Shown: one piece after another, positions 8,404 to 17,879 of the stretch
Layout of the letters: each line of letters begins with the position of its first letter
How positions within the stretch are numbered: the stretch's first letter is position 1
DNA from: Spirosoma sp. SC4-14
GTDB taxonomy: Bacteria > Bacteroidota > Bacteroidia > Cytophagales > Spirosomataceae
Direction of reading: 5' to 3'
Length of the DNA stretch: 64,000 nt
NCBI RefSeq assembly: GCF_037201965.1
Contig: NZ_CP147518.1
Span: 929,001-993,000 of the forward strand
Program-made: the position numbers and the translations under genes
Notes under the pieces: generated by a model
Databases searched by the model: none
Told to the model about the DNA's origin: nothing
Seen by the model: only the letters and a program-made list of their open reading frames with translations

Positions 8404-8591
8404 GCAGGGCTGTTAAGTGCTCTTTTTCAACGCCGAAGGCGTGTCAGGATTATAGTAAAAGAGACTGTAAGAATCTGTTTTTAGCCCCGAAGGGGTGAAA
8501 GAATGTCACCCCTTCGGGGCTAAAATGGATAAAATATGCCTTTATACTATAATCCTTTCATCCCTTCGGGATTAGCACTTAACAGCCCTGC
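8404..8591. repeat. Nested palindromic REP-like element (copy 1)
   Basis: Three stems are nested. The outer 18-bp stem pairs 8404-8421 with 8574-8591. A middle 12-bp stem, AGGATTATAGTA, pairs 8446-8457 with 8545-8556. An inner 20-bp stem pairs 8479-8498 with 8506-8525 (AGCCCCGAAGGGGTGA core). Small hairpins CGCCGAAGGCG and ATCCCTTCGGGAT sit between them. A similar layout recurs at 50907-51003. This looks like a REP/BIME-type or MITE-like element; no transposase is present nearby. Confidence 0.7.
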
Positions 8592-8611
8592 GGTGTAATG
8601 AGGTTTTTGGT

Positions 8612-8619
8612 TATCTTTG
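8612..8619 (+). promoter_or_regulatory. Candidate -7 box for the hicB-like gene
   Basis: TATCTTTG matches TAnnTTTG and lies 40 bp upstream of the start codon at 8660. No clear -33 element is seen. Confidence 0.35.
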
Positions 8620-8659
8620 TTTTAGAATCGGGCCGCACGGACACCCGCTCTGAAGTTCA

Positions 8660-8869
8660 ATGAAAGAGATATTTTTTCTGATTGAAGAAGCTGAAGAAGG
8701 CGGATATATTGCATCGGCTATCGGTGAGTCTATTATCACCGAAGCCGATACATTAGACGAACTTAAAGCTAATATTAAGGAAGCGACAATCTGTCATTTT
8801 GAAGAAGGACAAGCGCCGAAAGTTGCACACCTTCATTTCGTGAAAGATGAAGTTTTGAGCTTGCTATAG
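8660..8869 (+). CDS. hicB: HicB-like antitoxin (type II toxin-antitoxin)
   Basis: The 69-residue acidic protein begins with alternating strand residues (IFFLIEEAEEGGYIASAIGE) and continues EADTLDELKANIKEATICHFEE. This is the partial RNase H-fold core of HicB proteins: a strand pair with G.Y.A, then a helix after TLDEL..NI.EA. HicB binds and neutralises the HicA ribonuclease. It lacks an obvious C-terminal DNA-binding extension, so autoregulation may be weak or shared. The HicA gene follows 81 bp downstream in the same direction. Many hic loci are hicA-hicB, so this order is reversed. Confidence 0.8.
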   Translation: MKEIFFLIEEAEEGGYIASAIGESIITEADTLDELKANIKEATICHFEEGQAPKVAHLHFVKDEVLSLL

Positions 8870-8899
8870 AAAAGTGACCGAAAAAAAAAATATGTCGCT

Positions 8900-8907
8900 T
8901 AATTTTG
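8900..8907 (+). promoter_or_regulatory. Candidate -7 box for hicA
   Basis: TAATTTTG fits TAnnTTTG, 43 bp upstream of hicA. A second match, TAGTTTTG (8939-8946), lies too close to the start codon unless the transcript is leaderless. Toxin transcription may therefore be partly separate from hicB. Confidence 0.3.
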
Positions 8908-8950
8908 ATTGTGTAGTGGGGGCGCTTTCTCTCCGCTTTAGTTTTGTGAA

Positions 8951-9196
8951 ATGAAAACCCCGCGCGACCTCAAAGGTGAATCACTCGTTAAATTATTAGG
9001 AAAGCATTTCGGCTATGAACAAACTCGTCAGGAAGGAAGTCATATCCGCTTAACGACTGCGCAAAACGGCATACATCATTTAACTGTTCCCAGGCATAAT
9101 CCTGTACGCCTGGGAACATTGAATAAAATTTTATCGGATGTTGCTAGCCATTTTGGAATTACCCGGGAGCAAGTGATTAATCAATTATTTAACTAG
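8951..9196 (+). CDS. hicA: HicA-like mRNA interferase toxin
   Basis: The 81-residue basic protein has the HicA double-stranded RNA-binding-like fold signature: LVKLLGKHFGYEQTRQEGSH followed by IRLTT and later VPRHNPVRLGTLNKIL. The GSH histidine is the usual catalytic residue and is present. HicA cleaves mRNA and tmRNA until bound by HicB. The 3' end overlaps the convergent antiporter gene by 8 bp. The immediate neighbour upstream is the cognate hicB-like gene. Confidence 0.85.
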   Translation: MKTPRDLKGESLVKLLGKHFGYEQTRQEGSHIRLTTAQNGIHHLTVPRHNPVRLGTLNKILSDVASHFGITREQVINQLFN

Positions 9197-11075
9197 CTGC
9201 TCTGTTTTCGGCAATTAAACTGTCTTCGTCCCAGCCTTCGTCGACGCGGAGGGTAGTGGCATTGCGGTCGGCCTGGATAACGCGATCAAGTTCCTGTTGA
9301 TTTTGCCGGACAGCATCGAAATATTCATCATCGTTACGGATGGCCGACAGGCGTTTCAGGGTGCGTTCATCGTGCCGGAAGAACATTTTTGCTGCACGGT
9401 TGGCTTCATGAGCCCGGTGCCCCAACAGCGTAAGCGCATCGACGCCTACCCGCAGGCTGGTGTCGAAGGTTTCCCGGTATATATGCAGCATACCCGCATT
9501 CATCAGGTCGTAGGCATCATAGCGGTTGGTCGACCGAACGAGGATGTGTAATTCGGGAAAATGCTTTTTTACGGTTTCGATCAGTTCCAGCCGTTTTTCT
9601 TCATCGGCAATGGCAATTACAATGACTTTTGCTTTGGCTGCCCCGGCTATTTCGAGCAAATCATGGCGGCTGGCATCGCCATAAAACACGTTATAGCCCA
9701 TTTTTCGGAGCCGATACACATTCTCGCCATTACTGTCGAGAACCGTTGTGCCGACGTTGTTGGCTTGCAGAAAACGACCTACCGTACTGCCAAAATGCCC
9801 ATAGCCAACAATAATAACCTCGTTGTCCTGTTCAACAATATCGCTTTCGGGCTCTTCGGTTTTAGCTTCCTTGAGCCCCAGGCGAGGTAGTATCAGTTTT
9901 TCGTTAATGAGCATAACCAGGGGCGTAAAGGCCATGCTGATAGCAACAACAGCCGTCATCGTATCCGTGATTTCTTTCGACAGAATCCCTTCCTGCGAGG
10001 AGAAACTGAACAATACAAAGGCAAATTCGCCGATCTGGCAAAGACCAAAACTGAAGATGGCATTCTGGTCGCTGGAGAGCGAAAACGATTTGCCCAGCAC
10101 AAACAGAACGGCCAGCTTACAGAGCATAATACCGAACACTAGCCCCAGAATGAGCCACGGATTCGCCAGTACCAGCGAGAAGTCGATGGAAGCCCCAACA
10201 GCAATGAAAAACAGGCCTAGCAACAGGCCTTTGAAGGGGTCGATATCGCTTTCGAGTTCGTGGCGATATTCGCTGTTGGCCAGTACCACACCTGCCAGAA
10301 ACGTACCCAGTGCCGGACTCAGACCAACGGTTGTCATCAGAACTGCAATGCCAACAACGAGCAGGAGTGCCGTTGCGGTAAACATTTCGCGCATACCAGT
10401 GCGGGCAATGATCCGGAAAAGGGGAGGAGTTGCATAGCGTCCGGCAATAACCACGGCGGCCACCGAACTCAGCACAACAATTGGCTGAAGCCACGATGGT
10501 AGCGATGCAACCAGTGTTGCGCCACCATGCTCACCGCCCTCGCCATGTGCTGCTGGCTGAGTGGCCAATAGCGGAAACAGCGCCAGCATAGGAATGACGG
10601 CAATATCCTGAAAGAGTAATACCGAAAAGGAACTTTGGCCCGCCGGGGTTTTCATGAGCCCTTTTTCGTTTAGCGACTGGAGTACGATAGCCGTCGACGA
10701 CATGGCCGTAATCATGCCCAGGGCCAGCGACTGTTTCCAGTCGATGCCAAACGCCATGGCTAAGCCTGCAACCACAACCGAGGTGCCACCAACTTGCACA
10801 CCGCCCATACCCAGAATGGATTTACGCAGCCGCCACAGCCGCGATGGTTCCAGTTCCAGACCAATAACAAATAGCATAATCACAACGCCAAACTCGGCAA
10901 AGTGCATAATGTCGGTGCCTTCCTGCCCAATAAACTCCAAACAACTGGGGCCAATCAGAATGCCAGCCAGCAAATAGCCCAGTACGGAGCCAAGGCCCAG
11001 CTTTTTGGCAATAGGAACCATTACGACAGCGGAGGCCAGATAAACCATCGCCTGGAAGAAAAAAGAGTGTTGCAT
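9189..11075 (-). CDS. CPA2-family K+/H+ antiporter, KefB/KefC type, with TrkA-N domain
   Basis: The 628-residue protein has an N-terminal half of about 12 membrane segments (FFFQAMVYLASAVVMVPIAKK through LVMLINEKLILP). It includes GYLLAGILIGP, the GLELEP loop and the FQDIAVIPML segment typical of CPA2 exchangers. After a linker rich in acidic residues, a TrkA-N/RCK domain begins with the dinucleotide motif IIVGYGHFGSTVGRFL (about 420-435). A histidine-rich HGEGGEHGG loop lies between membrane helices. KefB/C proteins export K+ during electrophile stress, gated by glutathione adducts and ancillary flavoproteins. The gene for such a flavoprotein lies 30 bp upstream on the same strand, supporting a Kef-type rather than a Na+/H+ exchanger role. 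Confidence 0.88.
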   Translation of the reverse strand: MQHSFFFQAMVYLASAVVMVPIAKKLGLGSVLGYLLAGILIGPSCLEFIGQEGTDIMHFAEFGVVIMLFVIGLELEPSRLWRLRKSILGMGGVQVGGTSVVVAGLAMAFGIDWKQSLALGMITAMSSTAIVLQSLNEKGLMKTPAGQSSFSVLLFQDIAVIPMLALFPLLATQPAAHGEGGEHGGATLVASLPSWLQPIVVLSSVAAVVIAGRYATPPLFRIIARTGMREMFTATALLLVVGIAVLMTTVGLSPALGTFLAGVVLANSEYRHELESDIDPFKGLLLGLFFIAVGASIDFSLVLANPWLILGLVFGIMLCKLAVLFVLGKSFSLSSDQNAIFSFGLCQIGEFAFVLFSFSSQEGILSKEITDTMTAVVAISMAFTPLVMLINEKLILPRLGLKEAKTEEPESDIVEQDNEVIIVGYGHFGSTVGRFLQANNVGTTVLDSNGENVYRLRKMGYNVFYGDASRHDLLEIAGAAKAKVIVIAIADEEKRLELIETVKKHFPELHILVRSTNRYDAYDLMNAGMLHIYRETFDTSLRVGVDALTLLGHRAHEANRAAKMFFRHDERTLKRLSAIRNDDEYFDAVRQNQQELDRVIQADRNATTLRVDEGWDEDSLIAENRAAS

Positions 11076-11105
11076 GGTGGTTGAGTAGCTTGTGGACGAT
11101 CTTCG

Positions 11106-11717
11106 TCAGGCTTGTTGAGGTAGTTGCAAAGCAGGCAGTAGGTCGTTGAAATAGGTTGCTTCTTTATAGTTCAGTGTCGTTAACTGATCGCTGGCCAGAG
11201 TTTTCAGGATTGTCTGATATTGTTGCCCATATTGCTCAATGCCTTCTTTGGTGAGCCGATACGTGCCATACATAACGAAGGGAGGGAGGTATTCCATTTT
11301 ACAGAGGTGGGCCGTTTGCTCCAGCGGAGTTAGAAATTCGCAGACCGGAAAACGATTGCGCCCCGTTTCGGTATAGGCTTCAGGGCCTCCACCGCACGAA
11401 ATCATACACATCAGTTTTTTGCCCACCAGCGCATTGCCGTGGGTGCCATAAGCCCAGTTATGTTCCAGTACCAGATCGAGCCATTGTTTCACAATAGCCG
11501 GGCTACTATACCAGTAAAACGGATGCTGAAAAACAATGATGTCGTGCTGAAGAAGTAGCTTTTGTTCATAGGCGACATCAATGAACATATCGGGGTAGCG
11601 CTCATACAGATCGTTAAACGTTACGTTTTTCAGATTGCGGCTGTAGTTGATGAGTGCACTATGTACATTCGATTTACTTAATGCCGGGTGGGCAAACTGG
11701 ATCAGTACTCGGGCCAT
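11106..11717 (-). CDS. KefF/KefG-like NAD(P)H:quinone oxidoreductase (Kef ancillary flavoprotein)
   Basis: The 203-residue flavodoxin-fold protein starts MARVLIQFAHPALSKS; a longer frame adds nine residues with no homology signal. Family motifs include HPALSKSNVH for the FMN phosphate loop, FQHPFYWYSSPAIVKQWLD, and the FMN-contact region GTHGNALVGKKLM. It is followed by SCGGGPEAY. KefF and KefG are FMN proteins that bind the Kef channel and are needed for full activity; they also reduce quinones or electrophiles. The 30-bp spacing to the antiporter suggests one operon, in the order flavoprotein then antiporter. Confidence 0.87.
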   Translation of the reverse strand: MARVLIQFAHPALSKSNVHSALINYSRNLKNVTFNDLYERYPDMFIDVAYEQKLLLQHDIIVFQHPFYWYSSPAIVKQWLDLVLEHNWAYGTHGNALVGKKLMCMISCGGGPEAYTETGRNRFPVCEFLTPLEQTAHLCKMEYLPPFVMYGTYRLTKEGIEQYGQQYQTILKTLASDQLTTLNYKEATYFNDLLPALQLPQQA

Positions 11718-11798
11718 ACGTTTGAAAAAAGTGGTCGCGAACACCGATCTGTGGCGTTCAGTCTACAAGTCAACAGGAGAAAAGGCCGTTAGGGTTCC

Positions 11799-14381
11799 TT
11801 ACAAACAATCGACATCGGCCACAATACTAACCTGTCGCAGGCCTTTATCGATCAGAATATCGTTTATCCGTTCCTGAATATAAGCCTTTACGGCCTTTAC
11901 ATTTACTTTGTCGCGTTCTAGTTTGATCAGAATATCGAACAGAAACTGATTTCGGATTCGCTCTACGAGTGGTTCTTCGGGGCCGAGCACACGGCTGCTG
12001 CCCAGCACATCGGTCAGTTCGGCGGCTAATCGTTCGGCGGCCTGATGGCTGATGTGCCGTTCCTGATGGCGTACCGTTAGCTTGATGAGCCGCGCAAAGG
12101 GAGGATAATTAAAATCCTGCCGCTCCTGAATTTCTTCTTCATAGAGCCCTTTATAATCGTTGGCAATAATTTTTTGCAGAACGCTTTGCTGTGGATTGCT
12201 GGTCTGAATCAGTACGGTTCCCTGCCGACCCGCCCGGCGTCCGGCCCGCCCGCTAACCTGGGTCAGCATCTGAAAGGCCCGCTCGGTGGCCCGGAAATCG
12301 GGGAAGCGAATGAGTCGGTCGGCATCGAAAATACCCACCAGACTGACATTGTCGAAATCGAGTCCTTTCGTAATCATTTGCGTGCCAACAAGCATATCCA
12401 CCTGTCCGCTCTCGAATTCCTGAATAATTTGCTGGTAAGCATTTTTCGCACGGGTTGTGTCCAAATCCATCCGCAACACCCGCGATCCGGGGAAATAAAT
12501 CTGTAGCTGATCTTCGAGCTTTTCGGTTCCGAAGCCAATGGTTCGCACTTTGGTTGAACCGCAGGTTGGGCAAAGGCGTGGCACCTGTTCTTTGTGGCCG
12601 CAGTAATGACACCGAACTTCGGCATCGCGCTGATGATAGGTCAGGCTAACGGCGCAGTTGGGGCATTCGGCGGTCCATTCGCAATCTTCGCACTGGATGT
12701 AGGGCGAATAGCCGCGCCGGTTCTGAAACAGGATGCTCTGTTCTTTGCGCTCCAGATTGTTTTCCAGTGCATTCAGCAGGGCCGACGAAAACTCGTTTTT
12801 CATCGTTTTCTGCTTTTTCTCCTGTCGGGTATCAACCAGCATGATGTTGGGCAGGGTGGCTTCGCCAAAACGCTGAAATAGCTCAACCAGCCCATAACGC
12901 CCTTGTTTAGCCTGGTAGTAGGTTTCGAGCGAGGGCGTTGCCGAACCAAGCAATACTTTGGCCTGCTGCCAGTGAGCCAGCATCATGGCTACATCGCGAG
13001 CATGATAGCGCGGGGCCGGATCGTGCTGTTTGTATGATGTTTCATGTTCTTCATCGACGATAATGAGCCCCAGGTTATCGAACGGCAGAAATATCGACGA
13101 CCGAACGCCCACAACAAACTGATACTGACCGGAAACTACACCTTTCCAAACCTCAACCCGTTCGTTGTCCGAGAATTTGGAGTGATAGATGCCCATCTTA
13201 TCACCAAACACTCGCTGCAAACGAACAACAATCTGGGTCGTAAGTGCAATTTCGGGCAGGAGGTAGAGCACCTGTGAGCCACTGTCGAGCGCCTGCTGAA
13301 TCAGTTGGATATATACTTCCGTTTTGCCACTTCCCGTGATGCCATGAAACAATACAATATTTTGCGTAGCAAACTGTTCCATGATCTGTTGCGAAGCCGT
13401 TTGCTGAGCCTCGGTCAGTTTAATCTCAACCTGCGAAACGGGTGAATTGTCGGAGAAACGAGGCTGAATAACCTCAAACGTTTCGAAAACGCCATTTTTG
13501 ATCAGCGTCGACAACGACGATTGTGAGAGCGCTTCGTCCTGGTTGAGGATGGATTTGTCGAGCCCTTTCTGATTAAGAGCCGGGTTGCGCTGCATCGGAA
13601 TGTGGCTCAGGTAACGCATCACCACCTCCTGTTGTTTCGGGAGTTTTTCGAGCCGTTGTAGTAGGGCCAGCAACTGCTCTTTTTCTTCATAATTGCGATG
13701 CAGCCGTACCTTCCGTATCATTTTCGGGATGTATTTTTCTTTTACTTCCTCGAACACAATAACGGCTTTTTTGCCAATCAGTGATTTGATCAGAGCTGGC
13801 ACATTGCCGCCTTCGCCAACCAGCCGACCCAGTTCGTCATACGATAGAGCCGGTTGTTTTTTTAGTTCGGCCAGTAGGGTCGATTCGAAATCCGTAAGCA
13901 ATTCCGGATAGTCGAAATCTGGATTAAACTGCACTTTCGACTGGCTGGAAATCTTCAGGCCCGACGGTAGGGCTACACTCATTACATCGCCAATGCTGCA
14001 CATGTAATAGTCTGAAATCCATCTAAATAACTCTAATTGGTAACTTGTTATTAATGGATACTCGTCAAGTATTTCACTGATGTAACGAGCCTGATAGTTG
14101 CTCGGAGGAGTATTATGTAACCTTGCTACTACTGCTGTATATACTCTACTGTTCTTTTTTCCAAAAGGCACAATTACTCTGGCACCAATTTTGACAATAT
14201 CGGCCATTCCTCGCGGAACCCTGTAGGTGAATAACCGGGGTACGGGTATCGGTAAAATTAAATCAGCAAAGAATGTAACTTCTTCGGCCGAAAATGACGA
14301 AAAGAGAGAGTAGGGCTGATTTTCCACAAGCAAAACAGTACGATAGGTAAAGATAGCCAGAAAACAGGCACTTGCTGGCAA
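11799..14381 (-). CDS. priA: Primosomal protein N' / replication restart helicase PriA
   Basis: The 860-residue protein has the N-terminal 3'BD domain (FADLILPIPVPRLFTYRVP), a winged-helix region, then superfamily 2 helicase motifs: Walker A GITGSGKTEVY, DEEH box (IIVDEEHETSYK), LGSATPSLET, and a C-terminal helicase lobe with GTQMITKGLDF. Eight zinc-binding cysteines lie in CEDC ... CPNC ... CHYC ... CPTC. PriA reloads the replisome at stalled forks. The frame opens with TTG at 14381; a GTG at 14327 (protein starting VENQPYSL) is a plausible true start because homology begins about 20 residues later. Length is normal. Confidence 0.95.
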   Translation of the reverse strand: MPASACFLAIFTYRTVLLVENQPYSLFSSFSAEEVTFFADLILPIPVPRLFTYRVPRGMADIVKIGARVIVPFGKKNSRVYTAVVARLHNTPPSNYQARYISEILDEYPLITSYQLELFRWISDYYMCSIGDVMSVALPSGLKISSQSKVQFNPDFDYPELLTDFESTLLAELKKQPALSYDELGRLVGEGGNVPALIKSLIGKKAVIVFEEVKEKYIPKMIRKVRLHRNYEEKEQLLALLQRLEKLPKQQEVVMRYLSHIPMQRNPALNQKGLDKSILNQDEALSQSSLSTLIKNGVFETFEVIQPRFSDNSPVSQVEIKLTEAQQTASQQIMEQFATQNIVLFHGITGSGKTEVYIQLIQQALDSGSQVLYLLPEIALTTQIVVRLQRVFGDKMGIYHSKFSDNERVEVWKGVVSGQYQFVVGVRSSIFLPFDNLGLIIVDEEHETSYKQHDPAPRYHARDVAMMLAHWQQAKVLLGSATPSLETYYQAKQGRYGLVELFQRFGEATLPNIMLVDTRQEKKQKTMKNEFSSALLNALENNLERKEQSILFQNRRGYSPYIQCEDCEWTAECPNCAVSLTYHQRDAEVRCHYCGHKEQVPRLCPTCGSTKVRTIGFGTEKLEDQLQIYFPGSRVLRMDLDTTRAKNAYQQIIQEFESGQVDMLVGTQMITKGLDFDNVSLVGIFDADRLIRFPDFRATERAFQMLTQVSGRAGRRAGRQGTVLIQTSNPQQSVLQKIIANDYKGLYEEEIQERQDFNYPPFARLIKLTVRHQERHISHQAAERLAAELTDVLGSSRVLGPEEPLVERIRNQFLFDILIKLERDKVNVKAVKAYIQERINDILIDKGLRQVSIVADVDCL

Positions 14382-14540
14382 AGGATTTGTCTAATAGAGG
14401 CCTGTCCATTCGCCGGAATAAACTTATCCAATGGACCAAAGGAAACTATAGAAAAAGCTATGTATATAAAACATGGTATATAGTTTATTTGATGGGCAAA
14501 TGCAGAGTAACATAAATTTTACATAAAACCAGCCTTATCC

Positions 14541-17500
14541 ATGACTCACCTGTACTTAACTTTCACGAATCGCTTTCGAAATGGCCTGCTGGCCGTTATT
14601 GTGTTTTCCATGTGTGTGTCGGCTGCACAGGCTCAGATACAGGGAACCATTTTTCGGGATTTTGACCTGAATGGAATTCGTTCTGATACGTTACCTATCG
14701 AAGTCGGTATCGCCGGGGTTCTTGTTCGCGCTTTTGTCGAAACCAGTAAAACACCAATTATAACCCTAACCGATAATGCCGGGGCTTTTTCTTTTTCTGA
14801 TGTAGACATTCCAGCCGGAAAACAGGTTCGGATCGAGTTTGAAAATTTACCGTCTGGTTACTATAATGGTCCCTACGGAGCCAATAGCAGAACAAGCGTT
14901 CAATTTGTTAGAACACCCGCCAGTCGTGTAAATCTGGGCATTAACTATCCATCCGATTATTGCCAGCCAACAGGCGTCCGGTTAGCCGTTCCGTGCTACA
15001 TCAATGGCAATTCACAAACTACAACGGATGCTAATGGCAATCCGGTTCCTGCTGACAAACAATCGGGCCTGGGCGATGCGCTTGTTGGGCTGGCTTATGA
15101 AGCCAATGGTATGGCTGGTGCCTCGAACTTCGCTCCCGATCATTTGGCCACGGCCGGGCAGGTTGGTGCTATATGGGCGCTGGCTTATCAGCGACGTACA
15201 AAAAAACTATTTAGTGCAGCCGTCGTGAAACGCCATATGAGTTTTGGCCCTCTCGGAACAGGCGGAATTTATGTGACGGATATGGCTACTGGTGCAACCA
15301 GTAACTTTATTGACCTGAAAACCATTGGTATTGATACGGGCGACGATCCGCACAGTGATTTATTTGGCGACAAAACCCAGGCCAGCACGGATGCCGGAAC
15401 GATGGGTGCGATGGGACGGCTGAGCATTGGCGGCATGGATATGTCGGAAGATGACAAAACGCTATATCTGATAAACCTGAAAGATCGAAAGCTCTACGGC
15501 GTTTTTCTGAACACACCAGCACACGTTCCAACGGCTGCCGATGTTAAATCGTGGGCTATTCCTGATCCGGGCTGCTCAAATGGCGATTTCCGGCCCTGGG
15601 CCGTAAAGGTACACCACGGTAAGGTGTACGTTGGGGTGGTGTGCTCGGCCGAAACATCGCAGCAACAGAGCGATCTGAAAGCAACCATTTATCGCTTCGA
15701 TCCCACATCAAACTCCCCTGTCTTTGAGACAGTATTGTCGTTTCCACTGGATTTCCGGCGGGGTATAGCCGATGCTACCTACGATCCGGCTTTCCCTGAT
15801 CAGGCCTGTACCAAATATGACCACTGGTTACCCTGGACCGATGCCTGGCCTGCGCCTTGTGGGCAGGGGGTTGCTCCTTATTTTGTGATGTATCCACAAC
15901 CGATCGTTTCTGATCTGGAATTTGATGATGACGGATCAATGATCATCGGCTTCCTGGACCGCTTTGGCCACCTGGCCGGAGTTGCCAATCACGACCCTCA
16001 GGGTAATGGCTTTTATGATGGCTTTACGGGCGGAGATCTTCTAAGAGCATTTAATGATAATGGTACGTATGTACTGGAAAGCAATGGGCATTCAGGCACG
16101 CGCACCGGTAGTGGAGTCGGTAACAACGAAGGGCCGGGCGGTGGCGAATTTTACGGGAAAGACAACTGGTTCTTTATCGATCATTATGGCCATTCGGAAG
16201 TAACGAATGGGGCGCTGGCATTGGTGCCTGGCTATAATGAAATTCTTACGTCGGCTTTTGATCCAATCGAGAATATCTTCCAGTCGGGTGGCTTGAAAGT
16301 GTTTAATAACCACACTGGCCAAAGCGCCCGCAATTTTGTTTTGTATACCAACAGTCCCGGGTCATTTGGGAAGGCATCGGGCCTGGGCGACGTAAAGGCC
16401 CTGTGCGACCCTGCTCCGGTTGAAATTGGCAACCGCGTCTGGTATGACGATAATCGGGATGGGATTCAGGATGCATACGAACCCGGAATTGATGGGCTTG
16501 TGCTAACCTTACACGATATGGAAGCCAACGGAACGCAAATTGCCACGCAAACAACTCACAACGGCGGCCAATATTATTTCAACAATGCTACCGTGCCGGG
16601 AGGACTACAGTTTGGTCATACCTATGAAGTTCGGATGGATACGGCACAGTTGGCACAGTTAAATTTAAGCGCCCCGAATGCTCAGCCAGCAGCATCGGGT
16701 GGGCGGTTAGCGGCCCGGGCCGCAGGAGCCCGTAAAGCAGCCCCGTCTCGGTTCTATTTCCTCTCGCCAGCTAACCGCTCCGATTTCCAGGACGGCGACC
16801 TGCGCGATTCAGATGCGCAGATGAATGGTACGTATGCCTTTATGTCGGTAAAAACGATGGATGCCGGGCAGAATGATTTTACGTACGACCTGTCGGTCTA
16901 TTCATGTCCGGCACTAACTACCGAGCGCGACACCATTCGGCTATGCGCTGGCGCTACCGTTGATTCGGTTGCGGCTCAGGGCTATTATTTGAGTCGTGCC
17001 GATTCTGTACGGTTCGTCTTGTTTAGTAGCCCGCAATCAGGAACGGCCATGTACGAAAATTCGGGCGTTGTGCTGGGCACCGTAAAACCAGATGCCAGCA
17101 ATCGGGCTGTGTTATATAGTCCGCTTATCAATACAACTGGCAATGCCTCGGTACAAAATCAGTATGTATATGCCATTATTTATCCCACTCCCGAAAACCC
17201 CGCCTGTCGGCAATCGGGCTATACGGTTCTGGAAGTTAAGCCGTCAGTAGCCGCTACAGCTACCGGAGGAACACTGACCTGCGCAACAACAACCATTACG
17301 CTGACGGGCAAAGCGCAGAACCCTGATGGCACGGAAGCTACTGGAGCCAGTTATGCCTGGCATGGGCCCAATAGCTTTAGCAGCACAGGGCAAAATCCCG
17401 TCGTAAATCAGCCGGGAACTTATACGCTGACCGTTACTGACCCTGCCTGCCAGGCTTCGCTGATTAGCACAACTGCCCAAGTACTGGCCGATACGGCTAA

Positions 17501-17783
17501 GCCTGCCTTGATGGCTACCGGCGGAACGTTGCCCTGTACAGGGTGTACGATCAAACTACATGCCGATGCACCGGGCGCAACACTGACCTGGACCGGTCCC
17601 AATGGCTTTTCGAGTAGCGAAACCGATCCCGAAGCGAAAGATCCCGGCGAGTATACCGTAATGGCTACCGGAACCAACGGCTGTTTAACCGTCGTTCGGG
17701 TTGTGGTCTGGCCTTATCTGGATCCTTGCCTGAATGCCAGACCTGTTTGTTTGCCAGTGTTAATAGTACGGATCAAACGATAG
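14541..17783 (+). CDS. Secreted SdrD-B-like cell-surface protein
   Basis: The 1080-residue protein has a signal peptide ending AAQAQ near residue 32. An SdrD B-like (CnaB-type) domain follows (IQGTIFRDFDLNGIRSD). A long central region, about 130-620, has beta-propeller character with WALAYQRRTKKLF, IYVTDM and LYLINLKDRKLYG. A second SdrD B-like domain starts IGNRVWYDDNRDGIQD (about residue 631). Near the end are two Ig/PKD-like domains with WHGPNSF and WTGPNGF. It ends in a short Cys-containing tail, CLPVLIVRIKR, instead of a recognisable T9SS domain. The role is probably structural or adhesive at the cell surface; no catalytic motif is seen. A terminator follows. Confidence 0.8.
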   Translation: MTHLYLTFTNRFRNGLLAVIVFSMCVSAAQAQIQGTIFRDFDLNGIRSDTLPIEVGIAGVLVRAFVETSKTPIITLTDNAGAFSFSDVDIPAGKQVRIEFENLPSGYYNGPYGANSRTSVQFVRTPASRVNLGINYPSDYCQPTGVRLAVPCYINGNSQTTTDANGNPVPADKQSGLGDALVGLAYEANGMAGASNFAPDHLATAGQVGAIWALAYQRRTKKLFSAAVVKRHMSFGPLGTGGIYVTDMATGATSNFIDLKTIGIDTGDDPHSDLFGDKTQASTDAGTMGAMGRLSIGGMDMSEDDKTLYLINLKDRKLYGVFLNTPAHVPTAADVKSWAIPDPGCSNGDFRPWAVKVHHGKVYVGVVCSAETSQQQSDLKATIYRFDPTSNSPVFETVLSFPLDFRRGIADATYDPAFPDQACTKYDHWLPWTDAWPAPCGQGVAPYFVMYPQPIVSDLEFDDDGSMIIGFLDRFGHLAGVANHDPQGNGFYDGFTGGDLLRAFNDNGTYVLESNGHSGTRTGSGVGNNEGPGGGEFYGKDNWFFIDHYGHSEVTNGALALVPGYNEILTSAFDPIENIFQSGGLKVFNNHTGQSARNFVLYTNSPGSFGKASGLGDVKALCDPAPVEIGNRVWYDDNRDGIQDAYEPGIDGLVLTLHDMEANGTQIATQTTHNGGQYYFNNATVPGGLQFGHTYEVRMDTAQLAQLNLSAPNAQPAASGGRLAARAAGARKAAPSRFYFLSPANRSDFQDGDLRDSDAQMNGTYAFMSVKTMDAGQNDFTYDLSVYSCPALTTERDTIRLCAGATVDSVAAQGYYLSRADSVRFVLFSSPQSGTAMYENSGVVLGTVKPDASNRAVLYSPLINTTGNASVQNQYVYAIIYPTPENPACRQSGYTVLEVKPSVAATATGGTLTCATTTITLTGKAQNPDGTEATGASYAWHGPNSFSSTGQNPVVNQPGTYTLTVTDPACQASLISTTAQVLADTAKPALMATGGTLPCTGCTIKLHADAPGATLTWTGPNGFSSSETDPEAKDPGEYTVMATGTNGCLTVVRVVVWPYLDPCLNARPVCLPVLIVRIKR

Positions 17784-17799
17784 ACGGGAATATTCCGCG

Positions 17800-17836
17800 A
17801 AAGCCCTCAACGACGCAACCTTTGAGGGCTTTTTGT
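17800..17836 (+). terminator. Rho-independent terminator after the SdrD-B-like gene
   Basis: AAAGCCCTCAA (17800-17810) pairs exactly with TTGAGGGCTTT (17822-17832) and runs into a T tract. Confidence 0.85.
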
Positions 17837-17879
17837 GTGTTAGGATTTCGTGGTGCGGTTTTCGCCTTCGTTACTGTCT

